A DNA stretch of 57,457 bases from Robiginitomaculum sp. (lineage in GTDB: Bacteria; Pseudomonadota; Alphaproteobacteria; Caulobacterales; Maricaulaceae). The notes under the pieces are model-generated. The model had not been told where the DNA came from, did not search any database, and saw nothing but the letters and a program-made list of their open reading frames with translations. Below, piece after piece: positions 45,115 to 52,943 of this stretch; within the stretch, counting starts at the first letter, position 1, and each line of letters opens with the position of its first letter. The stretch lies in contig JAJFFQ010000010.1 of assembly GCA_021776565.1 (NCBI GenBank), positions 1 through 57,457 of the forward strand, in the 5' to 3' direction. The translations under genes were made by a program, and so were the position numbers.

Positions 45115-45597
45115 TTACTCCGGCGCTATCAGATGCAAGGGTAAATCCGTGGTGTCCTTGACCGAGCGGATAACAATACGCGACACCGCCGTTTGCACCA
45201 GATCCATGGACAAAATTTCGTCACGAAGAAAATCATCATAGGTGTGCATATCAGTGGTCACAATACGAAGAACATAGTCCACCGCCCCTGTGACTGTGGC
45301 GCAACCAAGAACTTCGGGCAATTTCCTGACCGCCTCCTCAAAGGTACGAAGGTTTGAACGCGTTGGGCGCTCCAGCTTGAGGGCCACATAGACTTCAAAA
45401 TTCAGGCCCAGACGTTCGCGATCAAGAACTGTAACCTGACAGGCGATGATGCCAGTTTCTTCCAGCCGCTTTATACGCCGCCAGCATGGCGATGAGGATA
45501 GCCCGACCTTGGTGGCAATATCAGCCACAGAAAGCGAAGCATCACGTTGCACAAGCTTGAGTATTTTGGCGTCAATTTCGTCGATTTCGTTGGTCAC
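45115..45597 (-). CDS. Lrp/AsnC-family regulator, probable BkdR
   Basis: A 160-residue Lrp-type regulator with an N-terminal helix-turn-helix (LSVADIATKVGLSSSPCWRR, then IKRLEETGII) and a C-terminal RAM domain with the pattern VLGCATVTGAVDYVLRIVTT. GTG 45597 is preferred, with AAGGG eight bases upstream; GTG 45603 is the alternative. It is divergent from the bkd operon, as BkdR is in pseudomonads, where branched-chain amino acids act as effectors. That regulation here is an inference from the position. Confidence 0.88.
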   Translation of the reverse strand: MTNEIDEIDAKILKLVQRDASLSVADIATKVGLSSSPCWRRIKRLEETGIIACQVTVLDRERLGLNFEVYVALKLERPTRSNLRTFEEAVRKLPEVLGCATVTGAVDYVLRIVTTDMHTYDDFLRDEILSMDLVQTAVSRIVIRSVKDTTDLPLHLIAPE

Positions 45598-45746
45598 CAG
45601 CACTGCCCTTGATTGAATTCAAAATTATTTGTGTATGGCAATGCACTTTTTTGAGGACAAATGCAATCATTTTTGCCATAATGCGGGTGGAAATTACCAA
45701 ATCACGCAAAAATAAGGGCATAAACGCCCACATTTGCAGTCAAAAC
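45598..45746. promoter_or_regulatory. Divergent control region between the Lrp-type gene and the bkd operon
   Basis: A 149-base AT-rich stretch. TATGGCA (45634-45640) and TGCCATA (45674-45680) are inverted copies 33 bases apart, and ATTTG/CAAAT words recur around them. Lrp-type octamers wrap DNA with several such degenerate sites. CATAAT at 45677 could be a -10, but no clear -35 is spaced correctly. Confidence 0.45.
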
Positions 45747-47000
45747 ATGAGTGATTATATGACGCGCGCGCCATCAAGCAATACCCCGGGCTTTACTGTT
45801 CCTGAGCCTGTCGCCAGACCTGGTGACACACCGGATTTCTCTGGCCTGGGGTTAAATCCGGATACACTCGCAACACGGCCTGATCCGGTCTGCCCGGCCA
45901 ATGATACCCATGTGTTGGCCAACACCCTCATACGGGTTTTGGATGATGAGCATTGTGCGCAAGGAGAATGGAACCCCGAATTATCAGCCAAGCAATTGCG
46001 TGAGGGGCTGCACCTCATGCTAAAAACGCGGCTTTATGATGAACGCATGCTTAAATTACAGCGCCAGGGCAAGATGTCATTCTACATGAAATCCATGGGC
46101 GAAGAGGCGGTTGCCGTGGCCGCTGGCCTGGCATTGCAGGCCCAGGACATGCTGTTCCCCTCCTATCGACAACAGGGTTTGTTGTTTGCCCGTGATCGCG
46201 ACATGGTCGAAATGATGTGCCATTGCCTGTCCAACTCGCGGGATAATCTAAAGGGGCGACAATTACCGGTACATTACACTTGGAAAGACGGAAACTTCTT
46301 TTCCATATCAGGCAATCTTTGCACCCAGTTTCCGCAAGCCGTGGGCTGGGCCATGGCCAGTGCCGTACAAGGCAAAGACGCTATAGCCGCTTCATGGATT
46401 GGGGACGGCACCACAGCAGAGGGCGACTTTCACGGTGCCTGTACTCTGGCCAGCGTGTATAACGCGCCGGTGATCCTCAACGTGGTCAACAATCAATGGG
46501 CCATATCGTCTTTTTCCGGTATTGCCGGAAGCGAAAACGCAAGTTTTGCCGCCCGTGGTATTGGCTATGGCCTAGCCACCTTGCGGGTGGATGGTAATGA
46601 TTTTCTAGCCGTCTTCGCCGCAACCAAATGGGCCGCGGAACGCGCCCGTTCCGGACACGGGGCAACTTTGATTGAAACTGTAACCTATCGCGCCGATGCT
46701 CACTCCACTTCGGATGACCCCGGGCGTTATCGCCCCAAGGAGGAGGCCACTGCCTGGCCATTAGGTGATCCGATCGAGCGCCTTAGAAAGCATTTGATTG
46801 CTTTGGGTGAATGGGATGAAAAACGCCATGAGGCCTTAAGCGAGGCTTTGACCAAGGAAGTGTTGGCCTCTTACAAAAAAGCCGAAAGTTTTGGCACTTT
46901 ACGCGAAGGGCCACTATCCCCCGTCCCGTCCATGTTTGAAGATGTCTACGCCGAACAACCCTGGCATTTGCGGCGGCAACGCCAGGATTTGGGGGTTTAG
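45747..47000 (+). CDS. bkdA1: Branched-chain 2-oxoacid dehydrogenase E1 component, alpha subunit
   Basis: Thiamine-diphosphate-dependent subunit that decarboxylates 2-oxoacids from valine, leucine and isoleucine. The 417 residues include the ThDP motif from GDGTTAEGDF (219-228) to VVNNQWAIS (Asn248-Asn249), and YRADAHSTSDDPGRYRP with the phosphorylation-loop serines. The long N-terminal extension before VLDDEH is typical of the branched-chain rather than the pyruvate enzyme. ATG 45747 is chosen; the ribosome site is weak. It is the first gene of a four-gene operon. Confidence 0.93.
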   Translation: MSDYMTRAPSSNTPGFTVPEPVARPGDTPDFSGLGLNPDTLATRPDPVCPANDTHVLANTLIRVLDDEHCAQGEWNPELSAKQLREGLHLMLKTRLYDERMLKLQRQGKMSFYMKSMGEEAVAVAAGLALQAQDMLFPSYRQQGLLFARDRDMVEMMCHCLSNSRDNLKGRQLPVHYTWKDGNFFSISGNLCTQFPQAVGWAMASAVQGKDAIAASWIGDGTTAEGDFHGACTLASVYNAPVILNVVNNQWAISSFSGIAGSENASFAARGIGYGLATLRVDGNDFLAVFAATKWAAERARSGHGATLIETVTYRADAHSTSDDPGRYRPKEEATAWPLGDPIERLRKHLIALGEWDEKRHEALSEALTKEVLASYKKAESFGTLREGPLSPVPSMFEDVYAEQPWHLRRQRQDLGV

Positions 47001-48023
47001 ATGGCTGAACACTCTAAAATGACCATGATCCAGGCGATTAACTCTGCCCATGATGTCTTGCTGGAACGCGATGAGCGCACCTGTGCCTTTGGCGAAGATG
47101 CAGGGTATTTTGGCGGCGTGTTTGGCTGCACCCAGGGCTTGCAGGAAAAATACGGCAAAACCCGTGTTTTTGATACGCCAATAAACGAGGCCGCCATTGT
47201 CGCCATGGCCATTGGCATGGCCACCAACGGCATGCGCCCCATCGCGGAAATTCAGTTTGCTGATTATATATTCCCGGGCTTTGACCAAATTGTTTCAGAA
47301 CTTTCGCGCCTTCGTTATCGAACGGCGGGAGAGTTTACCGCGCCATTGGTGCTGCGCACCCCATGCGGTGGCGGCATTTATGGTGGCCAAACCCATTCCA
47401 TGTCTCCGGAAGCGTTTTTTACCCACATTCCGGGCATTGTGGTGGCCATGCCGTCCAACCCCTATGATGCCAAAGGGCTTCTTATCGCGGCTAGCGAAAG
47501 TGATGATCCGGTACTGATATTCGAGCCAAAGCGTCTTTATAACGGCCCCTTTGATGGCGATCCGCACAAACCGGCACTAAGCTGGTCTACCCATGAAAAG
47601 GGCAATGTACCAACCGGGCATTATACGATACCCATAGGCAAGGCCGAGATTGTCCGAAAAGGTGACGCGCTAACCGTTGTGGCCTATGGCACCATGGTGC
47701 ATGTGGCGCTGGAGGCAGCGCGCCTTGCCGATATTGATGCGGAAATTATCGACCTGCGCACGCTGGTTCCCTATGACATGGAAACCATTGCCGCATCAGT
47801 GAACAAGACCGGGCGCTGTGTGGTGGCGCATGAGGCACCGCGCACGGGCGGGTTTGGGGCCGAACTGATCGCGCAAATCGCCGAAGATTGCTTTTATGCC
47901 CTGGAAGCACCGGTCAAACGAGTGACGGGCTGGGATACCCCCTACCCCCATGCCCATGAATGGTCATATTTCCCAGGTCAGGCACGGGTAACCCGTGCGA
48001 TGATCGAGACGCTGGAGGCTTAA
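47001..48023 (+). CDS. bkdA2: Branched-chain 2-oxoacid dehydrogenase E1 component, beta subunit
   Basis: Partner of E1 alpha; the heterotetramer forms the active site at the interface. The 340-residue protein shows CAFGEDAGYFGGVFGCTQGL, INEAAIVAMAIGMATNGMRP, a His-containing YGGQTHSMSPEAFFTHIPGI, and the C-terminal domain with DLRTLVPYDMETIAAS. The ATG directly follows the E1 alpha stop, and one base separates its stop from the E2 start, so all are co-translated. Confidence 0.95.
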   Translation: MAEHSKMTMIQAINSAHDVLLERDERTCAFGEDAGYFGGVFGCTQGLQEKYGKTRVFDTPINEAAIVAMAIGMATNGMRPIAEIQFADYIFPGFDQIVSELSRLRYRTAGEFTAPLVLRTPCGGGIYGGQTHSMSPEAFFTHIPGIVVAMPSNPYDAKGLLIAASESDDPVLIFEPKRLYNGPFDGDPHKPALSWSTHEKGNVPTGHYTIPIGKAEIVRKGDALTVVAYGTMVHVALEAARLADIDAEIIDLRTLVPYDMETIAASVNKTGRCVVAHEAPRTGGFGAELIAQIAEDCFYALEAPVKRVTGWDTPYPHAHEWSYFPGQARVTRAMIETLEA

Positions 48024-48024
48024 A

Positions 48025-49296
48025 ATGGGTCTTTATTCTATCAAACTACCCGATGTTGGCGAAGGTGTTGTCGAAGCCGAAATTGTTGAATGGTATGTAA
48101 AAACAGGCCAGACAATTGCTGAGGATGATAGCCTTGTTGATATCATGACCGACAAGGCCACGGTGGAAATTCCCTCCCCGGTGAACGGCATAGTCAAAAC
48201 CATAACCGGCGAGCCGGGCGACGTTATGGCCGTTGGCACAGTGATTATCACCATCGAAACCGATGGTGAGGCCAGTGCTGATGAGGAGGAAACGCCCATC
48301 CTTCGACAGGCTCAGGATGAGGAGAAAGAAGAAAAACCAATACCCTCCTTGCCTCATCCAGAGGATGTTCAAAAACCCACCTCAAAGCCTCATCCTGAGC
48401 CTGCCGAAGGACGAGGTGAAAACACCAAACCCCTGGCCTCGCCTGCGGTAAGAAAACGTGCGCTGGAGCAAAATGTTGACCTCGCCGCTGTGCCGGGTTC
48501 TGGCCCAGCCGGGCGCATCACCCATCAGGATCTGGATGACTTTATTGCCTCTGGCGGGCGCCTGAAGGTCAGGGCAACCACATTAAGTGGCACTAAACGC
48601 ACCGGTGTTTCGACACAAAAAATCATAGGTCTGCGCCGTAAAATTGCGCAAAATCTGGCCCATTCCAAACGCACCATTCCGCATTTTGCCTATGTCGAAG
48701 AAGTGGAGATGGAGGCACTGGAAACCCTGCGCCAGCACCTGAACGCCAACCGTAGCGAAGGCCAGCCCAAGCTGACCCTGTTGCCGTTTTTGAGCATGGC
48801 ACTGATTAAAGTGCTGCCGGAGTTCCCCCAGGCTAATGCACATTTTGATAACGACGACGGAATAGCCACCAAATATGAGGCCGTGCATATGGGCATTGCC
48901 ACCGCCACGCCAAACGGCCTGATGGTGCCGGTGGTTAAGCACGCCGAAAGTATGAACATCTGGACGCTGGCCAGCGAAATCGCCAGGGTTTGTGCCGCAG
49001 CGCGAGATGGCAAAGGCACCAAAGACGAGCTGACCGGCTCGACCATCACCATCACCTCTTTGGGCGCGCTGGGCGGCATTGCCTCAACCCCGGTTATCAA
49101 TGCGCCCGAAGTGGCCATTATTGGCGTCAACAAGCTGCAAACCCGGCCCGTCTGGTGTGACGGGGCGTTCCAGCCCCGCAAGATGATGAACCTCTCGTCC
49201 AGCTTCGATCATCGTATCGTCGATGGCTATGACGCCGCCCGATTGATCCAAAAGGTCAAAGCCTTGCTGGAAAACCCGGCAACGCTGTTTATGTGA
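48025..49296 (+). CDS. bkdB: Branched-chain 2-oxoacid dehydrogenase E2 (lipoamide acyltransferase)
   Basis: Core acyltransferase of the complex, 423 residues. One lipoyl domain (1-80) carries Lys44 in DIMTDKATVEIPSP. A linker of about 55 residues follows, then the E1/E3-binding domain (138-174, ASPAVRKRALEQNVDLAAVP) and the catalytic domain ending in SSFDHRIVDGYDAAR with His396 and Asp400. The linker from about residue 91 to 131 is encoded by two arms of a palindromic repeat (48299-48411) and reads LRQAQDEE and PHPEPAEGRGE; it keeps the frame and lies where length is tolerated. Confidence 0.95.
   Translation: MGLYSIKLPDVGEGVVEAEIVEWYVKTGQTIAEDDSLVDIMTDKATVEIPSPVNGIVKTITGEPGDVMAVGTVIITIETDGEASADEEETPILRQAQDEEKEEKPIPSLPHPEDVQKPTSKPHPEPAEGRGENTKPLASPAVRKRALEQNVDLAAVPGSGPAGRITHQDLDDFIASGGRLKVRATTLSGTKRTGVSTQKIIGLRRKIAQNLAHSKRTIPHFAYVEEVEMEALETLRQHLNANRSEGQPKLTLLPFLSMALIKVLPEFPQANAHFDNDDGIATKYEAVHMGIATATPNGLMVPVVKHAESMNIWTLASEIARVCAAARDGKGTKDELTGSTITITSLGALGGIASTPVINAPEVAIIGVNKLQTRPVWCDGAFQPRKMMNLSSSFDHRIVDGYDAARLIQKVKALLENPATLFM
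48299..48411. repeat. Palindromic repeat of the TCCTTCGACAAG family inside the E2 gene
   Basis: Arm 1 (48299-48322) reads TCCTTCGACAGGCTCAGGAT plus GAGG, and arm 2 (48388-48411) is its complement with one mismatch. They enclose 65 bases that are in frame and rich in Glu, Lys and Pro codons. The same arms form the intergenic element at 14313-14373. Both arms are translated as linker between the lipoyl and the binding domain. Confidence 0.8.
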
Positions 49297-49306
49297 GCGC
49301 AGAATT

Positions 49307-50716
49307 ATGAGTAAAACAAAAAAAACAAATGTCCTCATTATCGGCGGTGGCCCGGCGGGGTATCCGTGTGCCATTCGGGCGGCACAGCTTGGGCTTGATA
49401 TAATCCTGGTGGATAGCGGTGGCCTTGGCGGTACCTGCCTTAACCGGGGCTGCATCCCGTCAAAGGCGGTGATCCATGCGGCCAGCCGGTTTGAAGAAAT
49501 CTCTGCCCATGCAAGCGCGCCGGCCATGGGTATCACCGCCGGAAAACCAAAACTGGACATGAAGGCCCTGACCCAGTGGAAAAACGATCTGGTCACCAAA
49601 CTGACCTCTGGCGTCGGTATGTTGCTCAAATCTGCGGGTGCAGAGGTGCTTAACGGTTGGGCAGAGTTTTCCGACGCCAAAACCTGCGTCGTAACGCTGG
49701 CCGATGGCGAGCAGATCACAATCACGGCACAAAACGTCGTCCTCGCCACCGGCTCGGTTGAGGTGGAACTACCGTTCTTGCCGCCCACGGATCCGCGCGT
49801 ACTGTCGTCCACCAGTGCGCTGGAATTGGAAAAACTACCCAAAACCATGGCCGTTGTCGGTGCCGGATATATCGGGCTGGAGCTGGGTATTGCCTTTGCC
49901 AAACTGGGCACAAAAGTCAGCTTTATCGAGGCACTGGATCGGATATTGCCCATTTATGACGTGCAAATGACCCGGCCCATATCCCGCTGGCTCAAAACCC
50001 ATGGCGTTGACATGCATTTGTCATCCAAGGCCAGGGCGCTAACCAAAACCGGTATTTCCTTTGAAGATGCGGGTGGCAAGGAACACGACATCATTGCCGA
50101 GAAAATTCTTGTCGCCGTTGGCCGCAAGCCGGTAACGACAGGCTGGGGTCTGGAAAACATGGGCGTTGATATGGACGAGGCGTTCATCCGGGTGGACGAT
50201 CAGTGCGCGACCTCCATGCGCGGCGTCTATGCCATTGGCGATCTTTTGGGCGAGCCGATGCTGGCCCACAAGGGCACAGCGCAGGGCGAAATGGTTGCCG
50301 AAATACTGGCCGGGCATCGTCGCCGGTTCGACCCGGTTTCCATCCCCGCCGTGTGCTTTACCGAGCCTGAAATTGTTGGCGTTGGCCTGACCCCCGATGA
50401 GGCCAAAACCGCAGGCGAAGATATCATAACCGGCAAATTTCCCTTTGCTGCATTGGGCAAGGCCTTGGCCATGCAGGGCGGCACCGATGGCGGCTTTGTG
50501 CGCGTAACGGCGCGCAAAAGCGACCATGTTATACTGGGTATCCATGCGGTGGGCGCCCATGTGACTGAATTATCTGGCGAGTTTGCGTTGGCACTGGAAA
50601 TGGGTGCCCGTCTTGAAGACATTGCCAGCACCATTCATGTACACCCGACGCTCACCGAAGGCTTTGCAGAAAGCGCCATGACAGCACTGGGCCAGCCATT
50701 ACATATTGCGCGGTAA
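49307..50716 (+). CDS. lpdV: Dihydrolipoyl dehydrogenase (E3 of the branched-chain complex)
   Basis: Flavoprotein that reoxidises the lipoyl group of E2 and makes NADH. The 469 residues have the FAD motif IIGGGPAGYPCAIRAA, the redox disulfide Cys44/Cys49 in GGTCLNRGCIPSK, the NAD-binding GAGYIGLELGIAFAKLGTKV and the active-site pair His446/Glu451 in HVHPTLTEGFAES. As the last gene of the bkd operon, it is likely dedicated to this complex. A GC-rich hairpin (50737-50757) without T-run lies 20 bases downstream. Confidence 0.95.
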   Translation: MSKTKKTNVLIIGGGPAGYPCAIRAAQLGLDIILVDSGGLGGTCLNRGCIPSKAVIHAASRFEEISAHASAPAMGITAGKPKLDMKALTQWKNDLVTKLTSGVGMLLKSAGAEVLNGWAEFSDAKTCVVTLADGEQITITAQNVVLATGSVEVELPFLPPTDPRVLSSTSALELEKLPKTMAVVGAGYIGLELGIAFAKLGTKVSFIEALDRILPIYDVQMTRPISRWLKTHGVDMHLSSKARALTKTGISFEDAGGKEHDIIAEKILVAVGRKPVTTGWGLENMGVDMDEAFIRVDDQCATSMRGVYAIGDLLGEPMLAHKGTAQGEMVAEILAGHRRRFDPVSIPAVCFTEPEIVGVGLTPDEAKTAGEDIITGKFPFAALGKALAMQGGTDGGFVRVTARKSDHVILGIHAVGAHVTELSGEFALALEMGARLEDIASTIHVHPTLTEGFAESAMTALGQPLHIAR

Positions 50717-50781
50717 GTCTGTCTTGCCAGCACTGGCGCGGGCGCGTATATCCCGCGACCTGAAAGACAGACACATATAAT

Positions 50782-50858
50782 GGCTGGGTAGCTCAGTTGG
50801 TTAGAGCGCAGGACTCATAATCCTGAGGTCGGGAGTTCAAATCTCCCCCCCGCCACCA
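50782..50858 (+). tRNA. tRNA-Met(CAT), elongator type
   Basis: A 77-nt tRNA with encoded CCA. The anticodon stem CAGGA/TCCTG carries the loop CTCATAA, anticodon CAT. The D-arm and T-arm (GGGAG/CTCCC, TTCAAAT) are standard. In the acceptor stem GGCTGGG against CCCCGCC, position 4 (T, 50785) faces C (50851), a mismatch where relatives have a G-C pair. A lysidine-modified tRNA-Ile2 is the alternative, but the overall sequence fits elongator Met. Confidence 0.9.
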
Positions 50859-50869
50859 TTTTTTTTCTT

Positions 50870-50948
50870 GTGCTATCGCGGTGCTTGCGCCCGCTATTTG
50901 AGCACGGGCTTCTTGTGCTATCGCGACGGCTTCACTCGGTATCTATGT
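50870..50948 (+). repeat. Tandem pair of 45-bp-period palindromic repeats (copy pair 2)
   Basis: Unit C (50870-50905) starts GTGCTATCGCG and ends CGCTATTTGAGCAC. After the spacer GGGCTTCTT, unit D starts GTGCTATCGCG at 50915 but decays by about 50948. The unit-to-unit distance is 45 bases as at 507-552, and the spacers share TTCTT. The pair begins 11 bases after the tRNA-Met gene. Confidence 0.75.
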
Positions 50949-50957
50949 CTACGCCCT

Positions 50958-51078
50958 CCTCTCCTTGGGGAGAGGATTGAGGTGAGGGGAGAAGGGGCGC
51001 ACCTGTCATTACCCGGCTTGTCCGGGTAATCCAGTCAAGCTTCAACACCGCATGGATTGTCGGAACAAGTCCGACAAT
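50958..51078. repeat. Three REP-like hairpins in a row
   Basis: CCTCTCC/GGAGAGG around TTGG (50958-50975), ATTACCCGG/CCGGGTAAT around CTTGT (51008-51030) and ATTGTCGGA/TCCGACAAT around ACAAG (51056-51078). All are perfect or nearly so, and each has its own sequence, so three repeat types are nested in about 120 bases. Confidence 0.65.
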
Positions 51079-51167
51079 GACAACCGGGTTTAATGCACAT
51101 CGCACAAGGCGGCTTTTGCCATGTCAACGCGATCTTCTTCTCCAATGGGAGAGAAAGACCGCCGCGC

Positions 51168-51908
51168 TTATTGCGCAGGTTTCATGAATTTCAGGGTAAA
51201 GCGATCAGACTCACCAATGGCTTTGAATTTGGCCCGCATTGCAGGATCAAAACGGCTTCCGGCCAGATTGGGTAGCAGGGAATAGACACCGTGCAAATGG
51301 TCTTTGGTGTCGGCTGGATTGCGATTTATAGCCGCCTCGTCAATCAACACAAAACCAGCCTCTTTTGCCATAGCCAGAAAGTGACTTTCATTGACATAAC
51401 CGTTTTTTCCTTCTGGATCCTGTGGCACAGTTTCATCCCCGGCATGGTCAACAATCCCCAAAACACCGCCGGGTTTTAACATGGCGAATAACGCATCAAC
51501 GTGATCCTGAGCCGGATCATTATAAATCATGAAACCATGGGCGCGAAACACCAACACCATGTCCACGGCCTCATAAGGGATATCCCCATGATGAGCGGGA
51601 AAGTTTGATCGCTGGCGCACCGGGATATAACGCCCGCCGCCATCATTGATAAAGGGTTCAATAATTTTCCGATACCAGCCCCCCTGACCGCCCGGCCAAA
51701 TTTCCACGACCGTCATGTCAGGCTCTATACCAAGGAAGGTCAGGGTTTGCAGCGGGTGGCGATAGACATCGCGCGCTTTATGCCGCTCAGAACGCTCATC
51801 ACTGGCGATCAATACCGCCAGTTTTTCCTGTGTGCTTGGTGACGATGTTTGTGTTGCGCCGGTTTGAGCGAACATGAGCAAGGCAATAAGGGATAGACAA
51901 TAACGCAT
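51168..51908 (-). CDS. Exported class I methyltransferase-like protein
   Basis: A 246-residue protein with a signal peptide (about 1-20, ending GATQT) followed by a Rossmann-like methyltransferase domain. The family opening ERHKARDVYRHPLQTLTFLG is present and the SAM-loop equivalent reads VVEIWPGGQGGWYRKIIEPF. MLKPGGVLGIVDHAG fits motif IV/V. SAM is not expected in the periplasm, so such exported members are puzzling, yet the family is common in alphaproteobacteria as I recall. It is alone on its strand except for AraC upstream. Confidence 0.75.
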   Translation of the reverse strand: MRYCLSLIALLMFAQTGATQTSSPSTQEKLAVLIASDERSERHKARDVYRHPLQTLTFLGIEPDMTVVEIWPGGQGGWYRKIIEPFINDGGGRYIPVRQRSNFPAHHGDIPYEAVDMVLVFRAHGFMIYNDPAQDHVDALFAMLKPGGVLGIVDHAGDETVPQDPEGKNGYVNESHFLAMAKEAGFVLIDEAAINRNPADTKDHLHGVYSLLPNLAGSRFDPAMRAKFKAIGESDRFTLKFMKPAQ

Positions 51909-51954
51909 AGCACCATGCTATCTTGTGTGACAAGGAAAGCTAGCCGGAAGCGCG

Positions 51955-52833
51955 CTATGTAACATTAAATTGAATATCGGTTTGCCTCGCACTATCATAT
52001 GATACGCGCAATTGCCCCGGGGTGATGCCAAGCACTTGCCTGAAATGGCGGTTCATATGGCTTTGGTCATAAAACCCGCAATCAAGTGCGATTTCATTGA
52101 AATCAGCGCCGCTTATAATGGCGTTTTTTGCAGCGATAATCCGTCTTGCCAGTAAATAGCGATGTGGTGTTAGCCCTTCAGTTTTTTTGAATGCCTCAAC
52201 AACATATCCCGGATGCCAATCAATATGTGCGGCAAGGTCAGAGAGCGATATTGGCTCGCTAAGCCGTTCGCTTAAAAACTGCTTTGCCTTGTTGATCTTG
52301 CTTTTGTTTTTTGCGGGATGGGCGGTAGAAAAAATATCTCTCCCGGTATTTTCTGTATTAGCAGCGAAAAGAGAACAGAGTAGCCCATGTACAGCATCAT
52401 CACGCTCCATCGGGCAGTTATGCAACTTTATTTGTTGAATGGTATTTATGAAAAGCGTGCTCAATTTGGGGTTTTCAAGGATGGGGCTTTGGAAATAGGG
52501 GTAATTGGTACCCGCCTTATCAAACAATATTTTGTTATTCAAAAAATCCGGTTTGAAATAGATGGATGTGTACAGCCAACTACCCCTGTCCACCGACGCT
52601 CCTGTGTGTGCTTCATCTGGGTTGATAAAATAAAGCTGGTTAGTACCGGCATGATATCGGGTGCCTTTGTGCGTGATAATTTCTTCGCCTGAATGGATGA
52701 TTCCAACCGTGTATTCTTCATGTACATGCATTGGAAAATTGAAATCACGGCAATGCGCCTGATGAATTTCCAAATCAATATCAGCAAGCCGCAGTTTAAC
52801 ACTGAATGGCGAGTTGTTTGCGCTTTCCCGCAT
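51955..52833 (-). CDS. AraC-family transcriptional regulator
   Basis: A 292-residue regulator. The N-terminal cupin-like domain (about 20-120, FNFPMHVHEEYTVGIIHSGE) senses a ligand; the C-terminal double helix-turn-helix (about 185-280) includes SLSDLAAHIDWHPGYVVEAF and GFYDQSHMNRHFRQVLGITP. It is divergent from the CPBP protease gene across 110 bases, so it may control that gene. Ligand unknown. Confidence 0.88.
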   Translation of the reverse strand: MRESANNSPFSVKLRLADIDLEIHQAHCRDFNFPMHVHEEYTVGIIHSGEEIITHKGTRYHAGTNQLYFINPDEAHTGASVDRGSWLYTSIYFKPDFLNNKILFDKAGTNYPYFQSPILENPKLSTLFINTIQQIKLHNCPMERDDAVHGLLCSLFAANTENTGRDIFSTAHPAKNKSKINKAKQFLSERLSEPISLSDLAAHIDWHPGYVVEAFKKTEGLTPHRYLLARRIIAAKNAIISGADFNEIALDCGFYDQSHMNRHFRQVLGITPGQLRVSYDSARQTDIQFNVT

Positions 52834-52943
52834 TACAATTCTTTCATCTCATTTAAGATCAGGTATCTGAATATTATCCTATACCGCCAAGTTTGTTTGT
52901 TAGCATATTCGGGCCTGTTTTACATTAGTCAGGAGTCATAAGG

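Larger units (their letters stand above)
50859..51167. other. Repeat cluster without genes between tRNA-Met and the methyltransferase gene
   Basis: This 309-base stretch contains the palindromic pair at 50870-50948 and three further hairpins at 50958-51078. No gene is visible. It looks like a landing zone for repeats downstream of a tRNA. Confidence 0.6.

Noticed and set aside
50737-50757. Rho-independent terminator after lpdV
   Set aside because: The stem CGCGGG/CCCGCG is present, but no T-run follows on the plus strand.
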